In this document: piece by piece, positions 11,853 through 23,859 of the stretch | Layout of the letters: each line of letters starts with the position of its first letter | How positions within the stretch are numbered: the stretch's first letter is position 1 | NCBI GenBank assembly: GCA_951799425.1 | Contig: OX637394.1 | Location: 28,928,001 to 28,992,000 of the forward strand | Reading direction: 5' to 3' | DNA length: 64,000 nt | Origin: Ilex aquifolium | Lineage: Eukaryota; Streptophyta; Magnoliopsida; Aquifoliales; Aquifoliaceae | Notes under the pieces: model-generated | Database searches by the model: none | Told to the model about the DNA's origin: nothing | The model's input: the letters and a program-made list of their open reading frames with translations, nothing else | Program-made: the position numbers and the translations under genes

Positions 11853-12931
11853 AGATAAGATGTCATGTCTAGTGGCCTAGGGCAGGCCGACGACCATTAT
11901 GGGATTCATCCTAACATTCAATAGTTGTAAGAAATGCAAAAACAAGATGAAAATGGATGAATAACATTGCAAGTTTTATTCATAGAATTTTATACAAGTG
12001 AATACAATTTACAAAAAATATAGATAAAATAAAGTGTTGCATAAGTGCTAAGTCAAAGTAGCTTGTTTCTGGAAGTTTGTCATCCTAGTATGAAGATGAC
12101 AACTTGCCCGCCGGAGACAAAGAAAGGCGTAGAAAGGAAGAGAAATCTTGGGTGCATGAGACAGAGCCTTCCCAGTCAATAAAACTCTCTAACTTACAGA
12201 CATTTCCTAGTCTCCACCTCTCAATTCTAGATGAGTGTTGAGGTAACTCATCTTACGGCCATTCTAAAGATCAAAAGGGGGAAACAAAACTTAGCCAATA
12301 GAAGCACCAAAAGCCAGATATAGTATCTTTTTCCAAATTCTGTAAGTGCATGTTATCAACCCATGTTGCCTTTCCCCTAAGACAATTATCTACAAAATGA
12401 CCTAAGAATGGGGGCACAAGGAGGCACTCATTTGCATGAGGAACATGAAGTAAGTTAGTAAATCCAACTATTGATGTTGAGGGGAAGATACAAAATAACA
12501 ACTTTGGCTAAGATCAAAGGAGAAAAGGGTTGAGGGCTAACAAAGTCATCTCCCAATTTTCTCTTTTCTAGGTCAGGAGGTTCATAGGGAACCAGATTGT
12601 TGTGTAAGAAAGGAAACATCCTTGGAGAAGCTCTAGTTTGCTTTGATTTGCCTAGTACTTCATGGGTATTTATATGCTAAGATGAGTTTGAATACATTGA
12701 TGGCCTTACCTCGGGAACCACCAATAATTATGGTAGCTTAATAAGAGGAGGATAAAGCATCGCATTCTAAGGCAGTCAAAGTGCCTGAATGCATGCACAA
12801 GAATCAAACGACGAAGTTAAATGGCAATAAATGCTAGTTAAGTTGTAGTCATATCAACCGTCACGTGGGAAATGAAAAGACAAATATATGTAAACAAGTA
12901 AAGGGAAAAATAGTCCATATTTATTTATATT
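11853..12931. other. Non-coding stretch after Tat3 integrase
   Basis: No supported gene, LTR end or tandem repeat was found here. It is AT-rich with scattered short frames only. By position it would be the 3' region of Tat3, or the untranslated end of the minus-strand remnant that follows. Confidence 0.4.
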
Positions 12932-15388
12932 TCATCCCCCTTGAAACTGTACAAGATTAGAAAACTTAGTTTCTAGTTGGTATAGTGACCTATTAACAAC
13001 CTGTAATTCGGCCGAAGCTGACTTGGTAGAGGTCGAGCCTTCATTCACATAGCCGGAACATCTTCTGCGGCGGCCTTGATTTCTTCCAAACGCTCTCGAT
13101 AAGGCGTAGACTCCTCCAATAACATTGCACGCTGAGACTCTTAACTCAGCAATTTGGTGCTCGATTTCTGTCGGCTGTTGGGGAAATGAGTCAAAGTGGT
13201 TAGAATGAATGGAGCAGGTTTGGATATGATGTTGCAAGTTGACCAGCCATTCTCGTTGATCATGGACAACGAAAAAGCAGTCTTGACGTCTTTGGTACAA
13301 CATCCTAACCTCCTAAAGAAGGGTTGGAAGCTCATCGGCCATACGCGTTGCTTGGCGGTCTTCTTCAATAATAAAAGGATAGGCAGCCAGTGACCTGATT
13401 GATTGAAGTCACTCCTCAAGAAGATTCACCTCATCTACTAGAATGGCGGGGTATTCGGTGATGATTAGTAATACCGTCTCACAATGACTCTCAAATTCGC
13501 AATCCAAGATTAACCTTGAATTTTGCAAGGAGACAGGTCCAAAGGAAAGACGAGCTTGTAGAGGGGCCAGAACAAAAAACAAATCAGTCTCAGATGAAGG
13601 ATCAACATTGGAAGATAGAGTAATGACCTGAGTTGGGGCCGTGAATTGGTTAGTCTTAGCGGCCAAAGGACGACCAGGGCCTATTGGGGGGTCAATAGTT
13701 TCTTGCCTAAGGGTTAGATTCTCCTCTTCAAGGTCCCCAATCTCGATGTCATCTACTGCCTCAGTGGCCATATGGTTGAAAGAAGGTGCTGGTGGAATCA
13801 AGGCAATTGCAGTCATAGAAGAGGCCATAGCGACAGGTACATTAGTTGGTCTAAGGGGCTTAAGGCTACCAAAGATCGTCTCTTGCGAAGGGTTTGCACT
13901 AGCAAAAATGGAGGCAAAAAAAAAATTTGTCATAAGGACGAACATGCCATGCGAGGGGGCATCATCTTCAGCATCTTGTTCCTTATTAACTTGGGAATAC
14001 GATGTGGGCGCAGAAGGAATTATGGAAAAGAGTCATCGTTTGTCCTTACGACGAGACCTTTGTAGAGAAGAGGGAAAGGTTGAAGAAGCCAAATCTGCAA
14101 AAGCCATAGGATCAAGGTCAACAACTTGAGGTTGAACGAAGGTAGAGGGAGAAATTCAGACCGAACCTGCCCTAGGAGATGACTGAATGCTCAGTGGGAA
14201 GTTTATATGATTGAGAACAGAGGTTGTGTCCTTGTCAAAATACATGGAAACATAATGCTTCCACTAAGCTTTGAAAACCTTCGAGACATCAAACATCTCG
14301 GTGAAAGAGTTCATGTGAAACGAACGGCGGGCAACAAAGTTGTGACGGGTGACCTCCCGAACATTAACATCTGCCATGTTAGGCTGATTAGTAAGGTCAG
14401 TGTTGAGAGTGCGGATAAAAGGGTAAGGAATTTACTGCACCAAGTCGTACTGACGGACAAATTGTTGAGGCATGTAAACCTCAACGCCGCAATGAGCGTT
14501 GACACCATAAGTCGGCCCTAGGCCATAATGCAACTCTCAGGGGCAAAGATAGTAGAACCAAGCATCCTTATGAGTAGAAGTAGCATTAGGCGGAGCCTCC
14601 CTAGGTTTATAAAGGAACCATTCTGGTCCCCAGTTTTGGGCAAAAGACATCTAAATAAGCTGTGAGCTATTCAAGTTGTACAAATAAGGAAAGTAGTTTG
14701 CAAAGGATTGCTCTTTGGAAGGGGTCATGGCAAATAAGTGGCCGTAAGAAAAAGAGGCATTGTCAGTAGGTGGGATGGAAGCTCTGGAAAATAGGTGTGA
14801 AGCCACAGTTGAAGCACCCAAAGAGGACCCCAAGCCTTTACTCATCCTCGTTGCCACAATGTCCCACATCCTAGGAGAAAGGTGGACAAGCATTACAGGA
14901 GCAAGGGCGTAGGAAGCTCTCACGACCAGATTAATGGTCAGTGAAATATATTCCTGTGTAACTTTGTATGAAAATGTGCAGAAGAATTCAGTAGCCACAA
15001 TAGAGAGATAAGGCAACTTAGTAACGGACCTATGTCCAAGGATGTCATCCTCTACTCTAAGTAGTTCGAGAGTGGTAGCGTTGAGAGTTGTAGAAAAACT
15101 AAACTCAATCCCACAAATACATAACAAAGCATAACTCTCCAATGATGTTCACATTCACATGCTCGGGGGACACGAAGAGTTGACTCCACCCTCGATTGGC
15201 AAAAGTATCAAGGATCAAAGAATTTACCTCATTACCCCTCACTCAATAATCATTGGCCTATGAGCATAATCATCCATATACCTCTCCGCATACTCAGGAG
15301 TCTAAAATTGAGTGCTCTCATCAAAGATTACCTCGACTTCTTCTGAAACTTCCTCAACCCTAGCCCTTTTTTCTCTTCGGGGAGGCAT
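12932..15388 (-). pseudogene. Minus-strand third-ORF remnant (plant 'putative transposon protein' type)
   Basis: The minus strand starts with an ATG at 15388 and a basic MPPRREKRAR N-terminus, like the MPPRVKLPARR start of the Athila third ORF at 23374. It then shows an RGWSQLF word near 15175-15195 followed by a VNVNIIGE stretch, matching the RGW...LVREF pattern of that ORF. Further pieces are 15142-14651, 13945-13409 (acidic, coiled-coil-like) and 13303-12932, in more than one frame with stops. The family is probably that of PF20167 (from memory). It could be an antisense gene of Tat3, or what remains of an Athila copy that lost gag-pol; the sequence does not decide. Confidence 0.5.
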
Positions 15389-15772
15389 GACGACAAACAC
15401 TATGCATATCTGGGTCTTAAGTGTATGGATCTCACGAGTTAACACTAGAAACATATTAGAATGTGTTTGGGAATGATTTTGAGTGATGGCTGAGGGTTTT
15501 AGGAGGCTGGGATCTCAACTAGAGGTGTTTAGAATGAGAAGGGGTCGTCTGTTTGTGTATTAAAAACTCTAGGTGCCACTGCTCATAGGGGTTGCTCGAA
15601 TAGTGTGAGGGTCGCTCGAGCGGTCCCTGATGCTATGTTGTCCAACTGACAGTTCAACATTCTATGCTCTTCAAGCCATTCTAACTCCTCAAGTACTCCT
15701 CCAATGCATCCTTTAAGCCTCAAAACTCATTCATAGTTGTATGTATAATCTAAATAAAACTAATTGAACATG

Positions 15773-16858
15773 TGACTTGATCTCAATCGTACACACCAAA
15801 TTATAAGTGGCCAAGTTGTAATATCTCTCGGCGAAGTCTGATGTCGATTCCACAGGGAGTTATCTATTAAAAAATTGGAACAGAAAAGAGTGAATAAAAC
15901 CTAGAAAAAAGATTGCGAAATAGTGGATTGTGGTATGCGCTTAGTGATTTGAAAACAACTTGCTAAAAAACACAAATTTGTAACAAATGGAAAAAGGCAC
16001 TCTTTAGTTCGAGGATCGGGACATGCATGTCATTGCTTGAGATTATGATATTGCTACCACACTATAATTAACCTCCACATTAATGGTAAGTTAACCAGAA
16101 GGTATTTAATAGAAAACCATAACACAACAACTGTTAGGTTTACTAGAAGGTATGTGTACCATACCACAACCAATTACCCTAGTAAATCTGAAGGTATACA
16201 ACCGTTCAAAAGTTCACTTGAATAATTGATTGGAAGGTTTATGGTTTAATGAAAAACAGAGCTTCGGATTATGCATTGGCTCGAAAGCATTGGATATGCT
16301 GAGACTCAACCCGTCTATAACCAATCTCTCAACTTTTACATAAAACCCAGCTTAGTAATTCATTAAATCATACATGAAGTACATAATAAAAGGATGGAAT
16401 GGAAAAATACCCATAAACCCTAGCTCGGTACTAGCATGAACCATAAGCATAACCTAAGTTACACATTAGGAATACAAAGTACAAAATATTAAATTAAGTA
16501 CCATCCATCAGTTTAGTGAGGTATATAACAATAAAGTATAACTGAAAAATGCAATTACCATAACTCAAGCAATGTTACACAAGTCCTTCGCCCCACTAAA
16601 GAGCTAATGAAAAACTACCCACTCTTCATAGTCATAGATAACCTAGAAAAGTGGATGATTTTCATTCCTCCAAGTAAGGTTGGAATTACAATACAACACA
16701 ATAAAATTAAAACAAAGTTCCTAACTCGTCCCTGAGGTTAGATTAAAGCACCACCACTCTTCCTTTTCCAGGGCAAGACTAGCAAAGTGAAAGAGGTTCA
16801 ACCCTCCAAGTAAGAACAGGTCTTCAAGAAATGTAGAAGAGAAACTAGGCTAGGGACG
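15773..16858 (-). repeat. Athila-like LTR (copy B), reversed relative to copy A
   Basis: It starts TGACTTGATCTC, like the TGACTTGATCCG end of the 14-kb element's LTRs, and carries the same R/U5 word set: GATTCCACAGGGAG (15848), AGTTCGAGGATC (16005), GAGACTCAACCCGTCTA (16300). From here to 16858 it aligns in reverse complement with 240-1280. No primer-binding site is present left of 15773, so it is a solo or truncated LTR. The right border is where similarity to copy A stops. Confidence 0.65.
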
Positions 16859-17860
16859 TAAAACTCTGGAAATTTAATTTTTTTACGAATAAGGGCAAAA
16901 TAGTAATTAGCCATTATGGTACGGGTTGAAAACCTGAAATTTTCTAGAACTTGGATGATGAAACAGACCTCACCGTTAGATTCGTCTCGTGAAATCTAGT
17001 TACCCAATCAATTTTCATCGAATTTTGAGGCAGTCAAATTTTTCGTATTTTACGTGCGATTGGACATTGCATCACTAAAATAAATGCGATGGGGATTTAA
17101 TTCTGAAACATGGAAAATAATTTAAAGTTAGTTCAATAAAAATGTATTGAACATAACACGGGACGAGATTTAATTGATTCAGGACAAAAGCGGATCAGAA
17201 AAGAGGGACGTATGACGCATTGTGCACCAAGTATCCAAGAGGTATAAAAAGGGGAAAAATCAGATTTTTCCCCACTTCTACACCTGTAATTCCCGGATAG
17301 AGAGAGAGAGAGAGAGAGAAAGAAGAGAGGGAAAAACAAGAGTTCTCCAAGCTTTCTTCTCCAATCTAGGGCAATTCGACCGTCGAATTCCCTCTGGCCA
17401 AGAACAAAAGTTGTTTTACGCGACCCGAGCTATGAGTACGTACCAAAGATCGTGGGTTTCACCAAAGTCTCAAGAAAGGTATTGTTGGGATCAAGTATTT
17501 GAAGCTTGATTTGGGTCTTTTGGAGCTTCTACTACGCGGTATTGCGCTTCAAGAGATAAGGTTCCTTTCCTAACTAGATTTATTTTCAACCTGGGGCTGT
17601 ATATGAAATGGGTAGGATGATTAGAGATGCAATATCTTGTCTAACATATACCTAGTGTAACTAGAGTATGTAAAATGGTATAGGAATGTATAAAATCAAT
17701 TCTTCTATGAATTGAGTTTTTTTAAATTGCTTGTTTGGAATTTCATGAGAATTGTGATGAATTGGGCTTGCTATGTATTTACATAAGCTTTGTGCCTTGT
17801 AGTTGCTTGATAAAATACCTAGGAATGATTATGTTATTTGAATGAAAACGATATAATATG
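16859..17860 (+). repeat. LTR fragment with TATA box and GA tract
   Basis: A TATA box (TATAAAAA) at 17243-17250 is followed by a (GA)n tract (about 17297-17320) and a leader that resembles the one after the TATA box at 1467. The copy is cut off at about 17862, where an Athila-family LTR begins. No coding potential was found. Borders are approximate. Confidence 0.4.
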
Positions 17861-17864
17861 TCGA

Positions 17865-18616
17865 TCATTCAATAAACAAGCGAAACATAAAGCATTAAGC
17901 ATAAACGAAATGCACAAATATAACTTCTGGATGATTTATACATGACCATCACCTCTCACTAAAGAGTGAATGAGAAACTACTCACACTTCATGACTTTGG
18001 TAAAGCTAAAAAAGTGAGTGATGCTCATCCCTCTAAGTAGAGGAGTTACAAGATAAAACACACTACACAAGGAACCGACCTTCGACGAAGAATGAGTGAA
18101 TCACGTTCCACCCTTCACGGCTTTGGAAAAGCTCTAGAAAAGTGGTAGAGTTTCACTCCTCTAAGGGAAGAAGGAAGCTCAAGCAATGGAAGCAAATGAA
18201 ACTAATAATGAAACTTTTGGAGGGTTTCCACCGCAACCAAAAGATGATCTATCTTCCTCTAGACAAGTAAATGTAAATCTAGTCTAAGTCTAATTCTACA
18301 ACTAGCTAGGAAATATTGGTCTAGTGTAAGTCCAATCTCCCTTTGAAGCTCCCACAATGGGAGTATTTATAGGCAAGGAGGAGGGGACAATGAGAGTGTG
18401 CAAAAATAGTGTAAGGCCTTCAAAGTCCACTAAAAGTCATCCACTTTGTAGCCTGTCTGGGGACAACGTTCGAACGTTGTCTGGCATTCGAACAATGTTC
18501 ACTATCATTGCTTGATGACATTCGAACGTCAGATGTAGTTTGAATCTCCCACTCAAGTAGTTTCTGTTCTTCTGTGAGAGCTACTTCCATACGCCATGAA
18601 CCACTGCCCTTGCACT
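17865..18616 (-). repeat. Host LTR, left part, interrupted by the Athila-like element
   Basis: It aligns with about 19280-20100 of the neighbouring left LTR, including its TATA box (TATTTATA on the plus strand at 18363) and TTCGAA palindrome pairs at 18469/18487 and 18521/18539. It stops at GCACT (18612-18616), and the same LTR resumes at 32665 with GCACT. The first roughly 660 bp expected for this family are missing at the left. It is thus an older, truncated LTR that received the 14-kb element. Confidence 0.85.
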
Positions 18617-20486
18617 TGACTTGATCCGAAATGTGTACACTCAAGTGCAGGCGATCAAGCTGTAGTAATAATCCAGTTTAAGTCCGGAGTCGAATCCACA
18701 GGGAACTATTGTTGGTGTTTCGAGGTAAGCAGTGGTGGAGACCGAATGGTTGTAACCCTTGAGATTTGAAGTTGTGTGGTGTACGGGCTTTCCTGGACAA
18801 AATATAGGATTATTTCCAAGAGGGTTTTCTAGACAAAATATAAGATAAGCTCAAATGTAAAAAGTCACTCTTCAGTTCGAGGATCTGGACATGTAATTAA
18901 TCATCCGGTTTGTTATACTTGTGCTTGATAACTCAATTAACCCTTGTCTCAACAACAAGTTAATCGAAAGATAAAGGTGGATTATAAGAATTAAGAGCAT
19001 GGTTCCGATGACTTTCTAGAAGTTTACAAGAATTGTTTGTGCCGAGACTCAGCCCGTCTACAAACAAGCAAGTGTTTCTACAAGGCATCCAACCATGACA
19101 TTAATATTCCATTTCCATTCTTTAATTGAAGCACGATAATGGTGAAGATTGAAGGGTAGTCATTAAGTTCTAGCCGGGGTACTTGCTTTGAACCGATGAG
19201 TCTTTCTATGCAAGAGTTATCTACGTTATAGAAAGTACTCACAGTTATACAAAGTACCTTAGCTTTGCTAGATGCAGTCAATCATTCAATAAGCAAGTGA
19301 AATATAAAACATTAAGTATAAAAAAAATGTACAAATATAACTTCCGGATGATTTATACATGTCCATTACCTCTTACTAAAGATTGAATGAGAAACTACTC
19401 ACTCTTCATAGCTTTGGTAAAGCTAGAAAAGTGAGTGATGCTCATCCCTCCAAGTAGAGGAGTTACAAAGTAAAACACAATAAGCAAGGAGCCGATCTTC
19501 AACGAAGAATAAGTGAATCACGTTCCACCCTTCACGGCTTTGGCAAAGCTCTAGAAAAGTGGAAGAGTTTCACTCCTCTAAGGGAAGAAAGAAGCTCAAA
19601 CAATGGAAGTGAATGAAACAAATATTGAAAGTAGAAGAAAGCTAGTCACTTTTGGAGGGTTTCCTCCTCTACCAAAAGATGATCTATCTCCCTCTATGCA
19701 AGTTATTGAAAGCCTAAGTCTAAGACTAATTCTATAACAAGCAAATAAATGTTGGTTGAGTGGCAATCCCACTCTCCCTTACAAGTTTCCACAATGGGAG
19801 TATTTATAGGAAAAGATGAGGGGCAAGGTAGTGTGGAGGAATAGTACAAGGCCTTCAAAGTCCAAGTGAAAGTCCCAATGTCCGAAGAGAAAATCAACCA
19901 CTCTGCAGCTGATCTGGGGATAACGTTCGAACGTTGTCTGGCGTTCAAACGTTGCTTCTGTCTTTGCTTGATGGGCGTTCGAACATTTTCTGGAGTTCGA
20001 ATGTTGTTTCTGTCTTTGCTTGATGGGCGTTCGAACTCCAGATGGGGTCTGATCTTCCCACTCAAGTGGCATGTGGTCTTCTGTGAAATCTATTTCCACA
20101 CTCCATGCACAACTTGACGCTTTGCACTCAGCATCCTGGTCCTCAAATAATTAAAGGGGACGTTCGAACGTGAGTTGACGTTTGAACGTGGTACTCAAGT
20201 ACCTCAATGTTTTCCTTCTTGGCTATAACACACCATGTCTCAGCATCCTGGTCCTCAATTAATTCAGAGGAGACGTTCGAACGTGAGTTGGTGTTCGGAC
20301 GTGGTTGCTTTGTTCCAAGCTTCTCCAATTTTGCTCAAGGGCATGCTGGTGTTGCATGAAAGTTTGATATTCATTGTTTTTGGACCTTTGTTCAATTTAT
20401 GTCCTGAAATGTCATCATTTAAACTCCATCAAAGTATAATTAGTCTTAAAAATGCATAGTAATATGCTGATTTTAACTACTAATCA
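18617..20486 (-). repeat. 3' LTR of the Athila-like element
   Basis: Plus-strand borders are TGACTTGATCC at 18617 and AACTACTAATCA at 20486; it matches 30809-32664 along its length with scattered substitutions and small indels. It contains a TATA box (minus-strand TATAAATA at 19808-19801), the palindrome array upstream of it, and conserved R/U5 words. Confidence 0.92.
19926..20299 (-). promoter_or_regulatory. TTCGAA palindrome-pair array in U3 of the 3' LTR
   Basis: TTCGAA-type cores start at 19926, 19944 (TTCAAA), 19978, 19996, 20030, 20163, 20181 (TTTGAA), 20276 and 20294 (TTCGGA). Within each pair the cores are exactly 18 bp apart, usually with a TTGGC- or CTGGC-like spacer. The array sits upstream of the TATA box at 19808-19801 on the minus strand. 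It is a likely enhancer, inferred from position and regularity. Confidence 0.6.
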
Positions 20487-20497
20487 CACCCCCAGCC
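20487..20497 (-). other. Polypurine tract of the Athila-like element
   Basis: On the minus strand GGCTGGGGGTG abuts the 3' LTR start TGATTAGTAG. This is where plus-strand DNA synthesis would be primed during reverse transcription. The position next to the LTR and the G-run support the call. Confidence 0.8.
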
Positions 20498-22248
20498 TAA
20501 ATATTGCTAGTCTCTAATAATACAACAACAATGGAATGCGACTTTATTTACAATGCTGTTTTCGTAGGTCATCCGGTTGCATTTAGCATATGCAACAAGC
20601 CGTTGAACCACTAGGTTTACCCTAGCGGACGAGTGTTGTCTCGTGAGGGTTTTTAGTGAAGCTACTCACAAACTTCAGTCGAACAGATATGTATGTGGGA
20701 TTGTTGTTTAAAGTAAGTTAGCACCATGGTCGTTGGGACACCCAACCCTCAATTTCGACTTATCTCCCGCATACTCCTTTTTCATTGGTGTTTATTCTAT
20801 GCAAAAATTAGCATCTGTCACATTGGCATTTGGAATTCCCTGTGTAGTAGGAATGATCATTCTAGCAACAAAAATTGTTATATAACAAACATTCTATTTT
20901 ACCACCTTCCATGGATAGCTTTGATTTCACAAACCTCTCTTAGAATGCTCTCAGTAAAAATTCGCTCCGATTATAGTGACTTGTCTCTCAAAGGGCATGT
21001 GATTAGAGGATGGCCAATCGAAAAATCACATGCACAATTAGTATGGGAGTGAAGTTTTAGGAAGCAGACTGATCATGTTTGGCATAATCTAATGGAAGAA
21101 TATTGATGCAAATAAAGAAATACTATTTAACATCCCCCAACTTTTGGTTGACGACCTACACATGCATCAAACTTGAGATCAATTAGGGCTTTTTATAGGT
21201 TGTACTGTGGTCAGAGGTTAGTGGCTAACGAAATGATGTCAATGGTATTCAAAAACTATCCTTTCATTATGTAGTGTAGCACACCTCTTTCTAACTTTTC
21301 GACATTTTGCCTAGAAATGGTATTTCTTTCTTTCATTTTTCTCATTTTTCACTTTCTTGGCAATTTCCTCTCTTTCTCTTTCTGTTTCTTTTCTTTTTCA
21401 ATTATTTCCACCGACTTTTCTTTTCATATAGTCTTTTTCCTTTCTCTTGCATTTCTGTATCATACTGATTTATAAGAGGGTGCAAGAAAATTCGATAGCA
21501 AAGGTATGTCAAGTATATTTTCTTATGGCTTGGTAATTATATGGGTCACTTGAAAAAAGAGATAATACATTAAAGGCTCAATCTCAGCTAACTAGGGATA
21601 TAATTTTGTAAAAGAAATGGCTTAAGACTCAAAATTAAATCAAAGATGGCCTAAGATCCTTTCTCAAGTATGTGTACATGTATGTGTCACATGAACAGAT
21701 TCCTGGGGGGATATGTAAACAGATTGCTTTAGTTGCGTCAATCAAAGCAAGTTTAATGAGATTATTCAATGATAGAAAGTGAAAAACCTTACTTGAGTAA
21801 ATGTTGATATCCTCTCAAAAGCACCATAAGGCTAAAGGCTTACCATGATATTCTTTGGTATCTCCACTGTTTATGTCAGGTTTCTCAAGGGATGTCGGTT
21901 ATATATCAATTCCCTTTTTGAGTTTGGTCACCTTGTACCTTAAGAATAATAAATACCATATACACTTGATATTTTATGTATAGAGAAAATACTATTTTTC
22001 AAGGATCTGCGGTGATAAGTCTAGATTGCTAAGTTGGGTGTCAAACCGATCGTGTGATTAATCACTTTAATAACCAATCTCAGAATCCACATTTGTTCCA
22101 TCATTCATTAAAAATCAATATAATGCTAATTCTACATATGCATTTAAAAAGATAAAAGTGATAAAACTGAACCATTCATTTCACAAAATATGATAGTTTA
22201 TCACAAAAACAAAAGGATTCAAATCATTCACAAGAGAAGTACAAACAC
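20498..22248 (-). other. 3' noncoding region of the Athila-like element
   Basis: No gene is supported here. A pyrimidine-rich run on the plus strand (about 21300-21440) is the main compositional feature; on the coding strand it is purine-rich. Short frames are chance products. Confidence 0.5.
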
Positions 22249-23374
22249 TCAACCAAACTCAAGAACATAAATCTCTCCCTCTCCTCCAGCTCCACCAGCT
22301 CCACCCCTCAGAAGGCGAAGAATCTCATCCTGCTTAGCTTCGATGCTAAGCATGATCTCTCGAAGTGAGCGTCGGGTGCTGGTGCTGATACTGTGCCCTG
22401 CCTCCTCCTGAGTCTGCTCCTGAGCTCTCTCAGCATCTAACTCTCTCTCCTCCTCATCATCTAACACGTCCTGGACTTCATCAGTGCCTCGAGTAGGGGG
22501 CACATCCTGTCTAGCCGCCGGGCCTCCACTATGACCTTGGCTCCTCTGGAAGGAAGCCTTGTTCAGTGGCTCCATTGGCTTCTGGATAATCATCTCAGGC
22601 CTCACCCTAACCCCATGGTCTATGCACATTTATGTTACCAGTGCCAAAAGGGAGCGAGTTCCTCTTCACATCGCATCCCTTCATCATCTCCGTCAAAATC
22701 AACGAGGGGAGGTCTATGTTGTGGCCTTTCCCAAGTGCGTATAGTAATCGGGCTGCCTCGGGGAGGATCTCGTTCTTGCGCCCGATGGGGGCGACGTTTG
22801 AGACCGCAATCAAATTCAACATTTTATACTTATCAGTCAACCCCCCTTGTCGAAAAAATCTCCGATTCGCCCAAGAGAATGTATCCAATCCTGTCAACTC
22901 GGCCCCCACCACATCCATGCCCACCTTCTTCCTTGGGGGGTAGGTAGGCCTTGGTACCCGAGGCACCTCTTGTCTCAGTTCCCGGATGTACTCCTCATGC
23001 ACATCAATATGGGCCCCCCTTACATACATTTTGATTGCATCATTGATGATCTCGGCGTTGGAGTAGAACTCCCGTACCAAGTCAATCATGACCTCTCTGC
23101 TGTTTCTTAAGTATAACATCCACCCCCTCCTCTCCATGTCCTCAAAAAATACCTAACTCAGCAAAATCAATCAACACCACATCCCTTTCACAAACCACAA
23201 CTTGTTCTCGGTAGAAATTTTCATACCTGTCTCCCTTGAGGGCGTTGGGGAAGGAGTACGATCATATCTTCGCACGATAGACCTCCCGTCCCTTTCCTTA
23301 ATGACCTCCTCCACCATATTGGGCTCTTGACTGACTGGGTTGCGCCTAGCAGGAAGCTTCACCCTTGGAGGCAT
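22249..23374 (-). pseudogene. Athila third ORF (env-position protein, 'putative plant transposon protein' type)
   Basis: The frame opens with MPPRVKLPARR at 23374 and runs as a basic, proline-rich N-terminus to about 23230. It then needs frame changes, or less likely an intron (a GT-AG pair exists but does not restore the frame), to reach 23137. There an ERRGWMLYL segment begins and a core follows with LVREFYSN and PEAARLLYALGKG. Another frameshift near 22620 leads into an acidic, coiled-coil-like tail ending at 22249. The RGW...REFY pattern is that of proteins filed under PF20167 in plant elements (from memory). No signal peptide or membrane segment is evident, so an envelope role is not supported. 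Function is unknown. Confidence 0.7.
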
Positions 23375-23587
23375 GGTTCTCGGGTTTGGGGTGTTAGGGC
23401 TTTGAAAAGTTTAATTTTTTTTGTGAGAATGATGATTTTTGAGGTGGGAATGCCTTTGGGGTGGTCGATTTTTGGTAAAAATTGAGAATGGGTGGTGTTT
23501 TGAGACTTGGGTAGTGAAGAGTTGCCCTAGGGTGTGAGGGTTTTTGGAGATTTTGGGTGTTTTTGATCTGGGGAAGACGAACCAAGC

Positions 23588-23859
23588 TTTTATAGCCTGA
23601 GGGTTGATGTTTGAACGTGTGTAGAAGGTTTTTAAAAGGATCGTTCGAACGTGGTGAGCTCCCAGTACTTTTGGGTTCTGTCAGAGAGTAGAAGGTCTTT
23701 AAAATGATCGTTCGAACGTTCTATTGGTGTTCGAACGTGGAAGTCTCGTTCAAACGTTCTAAAGGCGTTCGAACGTGGTGAACTCCCAGTACTTTTGGGT
23801 TCCATCAGAGACTAAAGTATTGTAAGCAGATGACGTTCGAACGTCATTTGGCGTTCGAA
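23588..23859 (-). promoter_or_regulatory. Internal promoter-like block upstream of the third ORF
   Basis: On the minus strand TATAAAA lies at 23594-23588, about 215 bp before the third-ORF ATG. Upstream of it are palindrome cores at 23610 (TTTGAA), 23644, 23711, 23730, 23749 (TTCAAA), 23768, 23836 and 23854. Pair spacing is 18-19 bp, as in the LTR. Part of the block is a 124-bp tandem duplication (23651 against 23775). The arrangement copies the LTR promoter but the sequence around the TATA box is not LTR-derived. Promoter activity is an inference. Confidence 0.55.

Noticed and set aside
13641..14129. Plus-strand frame of 162 codons
   Set aside because: It lies opposite a minus-strand remnant with clearer family-like wording and has no recognisable domain; most likely a shadow.
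15773..17107. Longer LTR copy B ending near 17107 with an ACATG duplication
   Set aside because: ACATG does recur at 17108, but the preceding bases are not CA and similarity to copy A stops near 16858.
22249..23374. Envelope protein in the third ORF
   Set aside because: No signal peptide, membrane segment or furin-like site is visible; the wording matches the plant transposon-protein family instead.
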